30,534 nt of DNA from assembly GCA_002328745.1 (NCBI GenBank), contig DCVQ01000009.1, forward strand, positions 1,917 through 32,450, given 5' to 3'. Below, in pieces: positions 29,213 to 30,534 of the stretch (positions are counted from its first letter, which is position 1; the number at the start of each line of letters is the position of its first letter). Under the pieces are notes generated by a model, which saw only the letters and a list, made by a program, of their open reading frames with translations, made no database searches and was not told the origin of the DNA. The stretch is from Actinobacteria bacterium UBA2184. GTDB taxonomy: Bacteria > Actinomycetota > Coriobacteriia > Anaerosomatales > Anaerosomataceae. A program made the position numbers and the translations under genes.

Positions 29213-30534
29213 CTACTCACCCGCTCCGGACAGCGAGGCGACGATCGCCTTGAACCGGCGACCGCGCTCCTCGTACCCGCCGAACTCGTCGAAGGAGGTG
29301 CACCCGGGCGAGAGCACCACCGCATCCCCTTCGTGGGCAAACGACCGCGCGACCCCCACCGCTCCGGCGAGGTCTCGCGCAGTCCGCGTCGGGATCGGCA
29401 GCCCGGCGAAGGCCGCCTCGAATTCGGAAGCCGCCTCGCCGAAGAGCACGACGGCTCCGCACCGCTCGGACACGGTCTCCGCGAGCGGCCGCATCGCGAC
29501 GCCCTTGTTCCTGCCGCCCAGCAGCAGCACGATCCCCCGGTCCCCGAACGCGGTGAGCGCCTTGATCACCGCATCCGGATTGGTGGCCTTCGAGTCGTTG
29601 AAGTACTCCACCCCGTCGACCGTTCCCGCCGGTTCGAGACGGTGCTCGATAGGCTCGAAGGACCGCAGCCCCTCACGGAGCGCCTCGATGCCGGCGCCCA
29701 TGGCTCTCGCCGCGGCCGCGCCCGCGAGCGCGTTCGATACGTTGTGATCGCCTCTGATGCGCAGCTCCGAGGCGGGCACCAGCGCGACCTCGGCGCCGTC
29801 CTCATGCAGCACGAGCACGGAGTCTCGCACGTACGCGCCTCCGGCGGGGGTGCTCTGACGGCTCACCCTCACGACCCTGATACCGCGCGCCTCGACCAGG
29901 TCGGCGTGGGGCCTCGACCCCTCGTCGTCGATGTCGATGACGGCCGTGTCGCCCGGAAGCTGACGCGCGAACACGCGCGCCTTGTCGGAAGCGTACGCTT
30001 CGAGGCTCCCATGGTAGTCGATGTGGTCGGGCGTGATGTTGAGCAGCACCGACACGCGCGGGTGGAACCGGTCCACCAGCATGAGCTGGAAGCTCGAGAC
30101 CTCCGCGACGATCACCCCGGCGGTGCCCAGGTCGGTCGCCACACCGATCGAGGGAGGCCCGATGTTGCCCGCCGCCTCCGCCGCGAATCCCGCCTCGCGC
30201 AGCAGATGCGTGACGAGTGCGGTCGTCGTCGTCTTCCCGTTGGTGCCGGTGATGGCGATCCAGGGCGCGACGGAGACGCGGTACGCGAGCTCGATCTCGG
30301 AGATCATCGGCACGCCCAGCTCGCGGGCAGCGGTCATGACAGGCGCCGACGGGCGGATGCCCGGCGAGGCGACCACGAGGTCGGCCGGGACCACCTCCGT
30401 GCTGCCGAGACGCACGTCGGCGCCCCGCGCGGTGAGTACCGCGGCACGCTCGGCGACGAGCGCGTCGGATGCCGAGTCGACCACCGTGACGGACACGTCC
30501 GCGCCTTCGGCCGCGCGATCGAGCGCCCACGACG
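29213..30534 (-). CDS. murD: UDP-N-acetylmuramoyl-L-alanine-D-glutamate ligase, 5' end outside window
   Basis: At least 439 residues are present. The frame is open to the window edge, and the upstream codons (SWALDRAAEGADVS) continue the expected Rossmann N-terminus, so the start lies beyond base 30534; an internal GTG at 30496 is not the start. MurD adds D-Glu to UDP-MurNAc-Ala. The ATP loop is TGTNGKTTTT, followed by NITPDHIDYHGS, GDHNVSNALAGAAAAR, FNDSKATNPDA and LLLGGRNKG, all Mur ligase motifs. It leads into ftsW with a three-base gap. Confidence 0.97.
   Translation of the reverse strand, partial: SWALDRAAEGADVSVTVVDSASDALVAERAAVLTARGADVRLGSTEVVPADLVVASPGIRPSAPVMTAARELGVPMISEIELAYRVSVAPWIAITGTNGKTTTTALVTHLLREAGFAAEAAGNIGPPSIGVATDLGTAGVIVAEVSSFQLMLVDRFHPRVSVLLNITPDHIDYHGSLEAYASDKARVFARQLPGDTAVIDIDDEGSRPHADLVEARGIRVVRVSRQSTPAGGAYVRDSVLVLHEDGAEVALVPASELRIRGDHNVSNALAGAAAARAMGAGIEALREGLRSFEPIEHRLEPAGTVDGVEYFNDSKATNPDAVIKALTAFGDRGIVLLLGGRNKGVAMRPLAETVSERCGAVVLFGEAASEFEAAFAGLPIPTRTARDLAGAVGVARSFAHEGDAVVLSPGCTSFDEFGGYEERGRRFKAIVASLSGAGE

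Noticed and set aside
1..30534. Mobile elements, CRISPR arrays, tRNA or rRNA genes, defence islands, biosynthetic clusters
   Set aside because: No transposase, integrase, repeat-spacer pattern, cloverleaf-encoding stretch, or unexplained gene group was seen; almost all sequence is accounted for by recognised core genes.

Overview
The window is a compact, high-GC chromosomal core region in which every gene I can support lies on the minus strand, so transcription runs from base 30534 down to base 1. The base composition, an FtsZ region with SepF and DivIVA but no ftsA, frequent GTG starts, and a T-box and PyrR leader of the kind best known in Firmicutes together suggest a deep-branching actinobacterium, most likely Coriobacteriia-like. 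A high-GC Firmicute is the main alternative. This placement is inference; no marker here settles it.

In transcription order, 30534-22432 is a division and cell wall (dcw) segment: murD (5' end outside the window), ftsW, murG, murC, murB, ftsQ, ftsZ. Tandem hairpins follow ftsZ. Next, 22306-17297 holds pgeF and a complete phosphate module, pstS-pstC-pstA-pstB-phoU. phoU has its own strong -10 box and a dyad over the -35 position. Then 17300-13941 holds yggS, sepF, proC, yggT, divIVA and a DUF167 gene. From 13929 comes ileS behind a T-box leader, then a dksA/traR-like gene, lspA and rluD (to 8723). Three signalling genes follow: a soluble REC-PAS-histidine kinase (8650-7115), and an OmpR-family regulator with a membrane kinase (6977-4912). 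The last block is pyrimidine synthesis: a PyrR-responsive attenuator, pyrR, pyrB, pyrC, carA, and a truncated tandem universal stress protein gene at the window edge.

The backbone follows the Bacillus subtilis order ftsZ - ylmD - ylmE - sepF - ylmG - divIVA - ileS - ylyA - lspA - ylyB - pyrR - pyrB - pyrC - pyrAA. The phosphate genes, proC and the two-component genes look like later insertions into it. Genes are tightly packed, with many 1-8 base stop/start overlaps that imply translational coupling. The only stretch above 300 bases without a gene is the ileS T-box leader (13539-13940).

I found no mobile element, CRISPR array, tRNA or rRNA gene, and no convincing novel multi-gene system. The points most worth checking are the two RNA regulators, the phoU promoter dyad, the missing conventional start of pstS, the long ftsW/murG overlap, and a codon-anomalous palindromic patch inside ftsQ.
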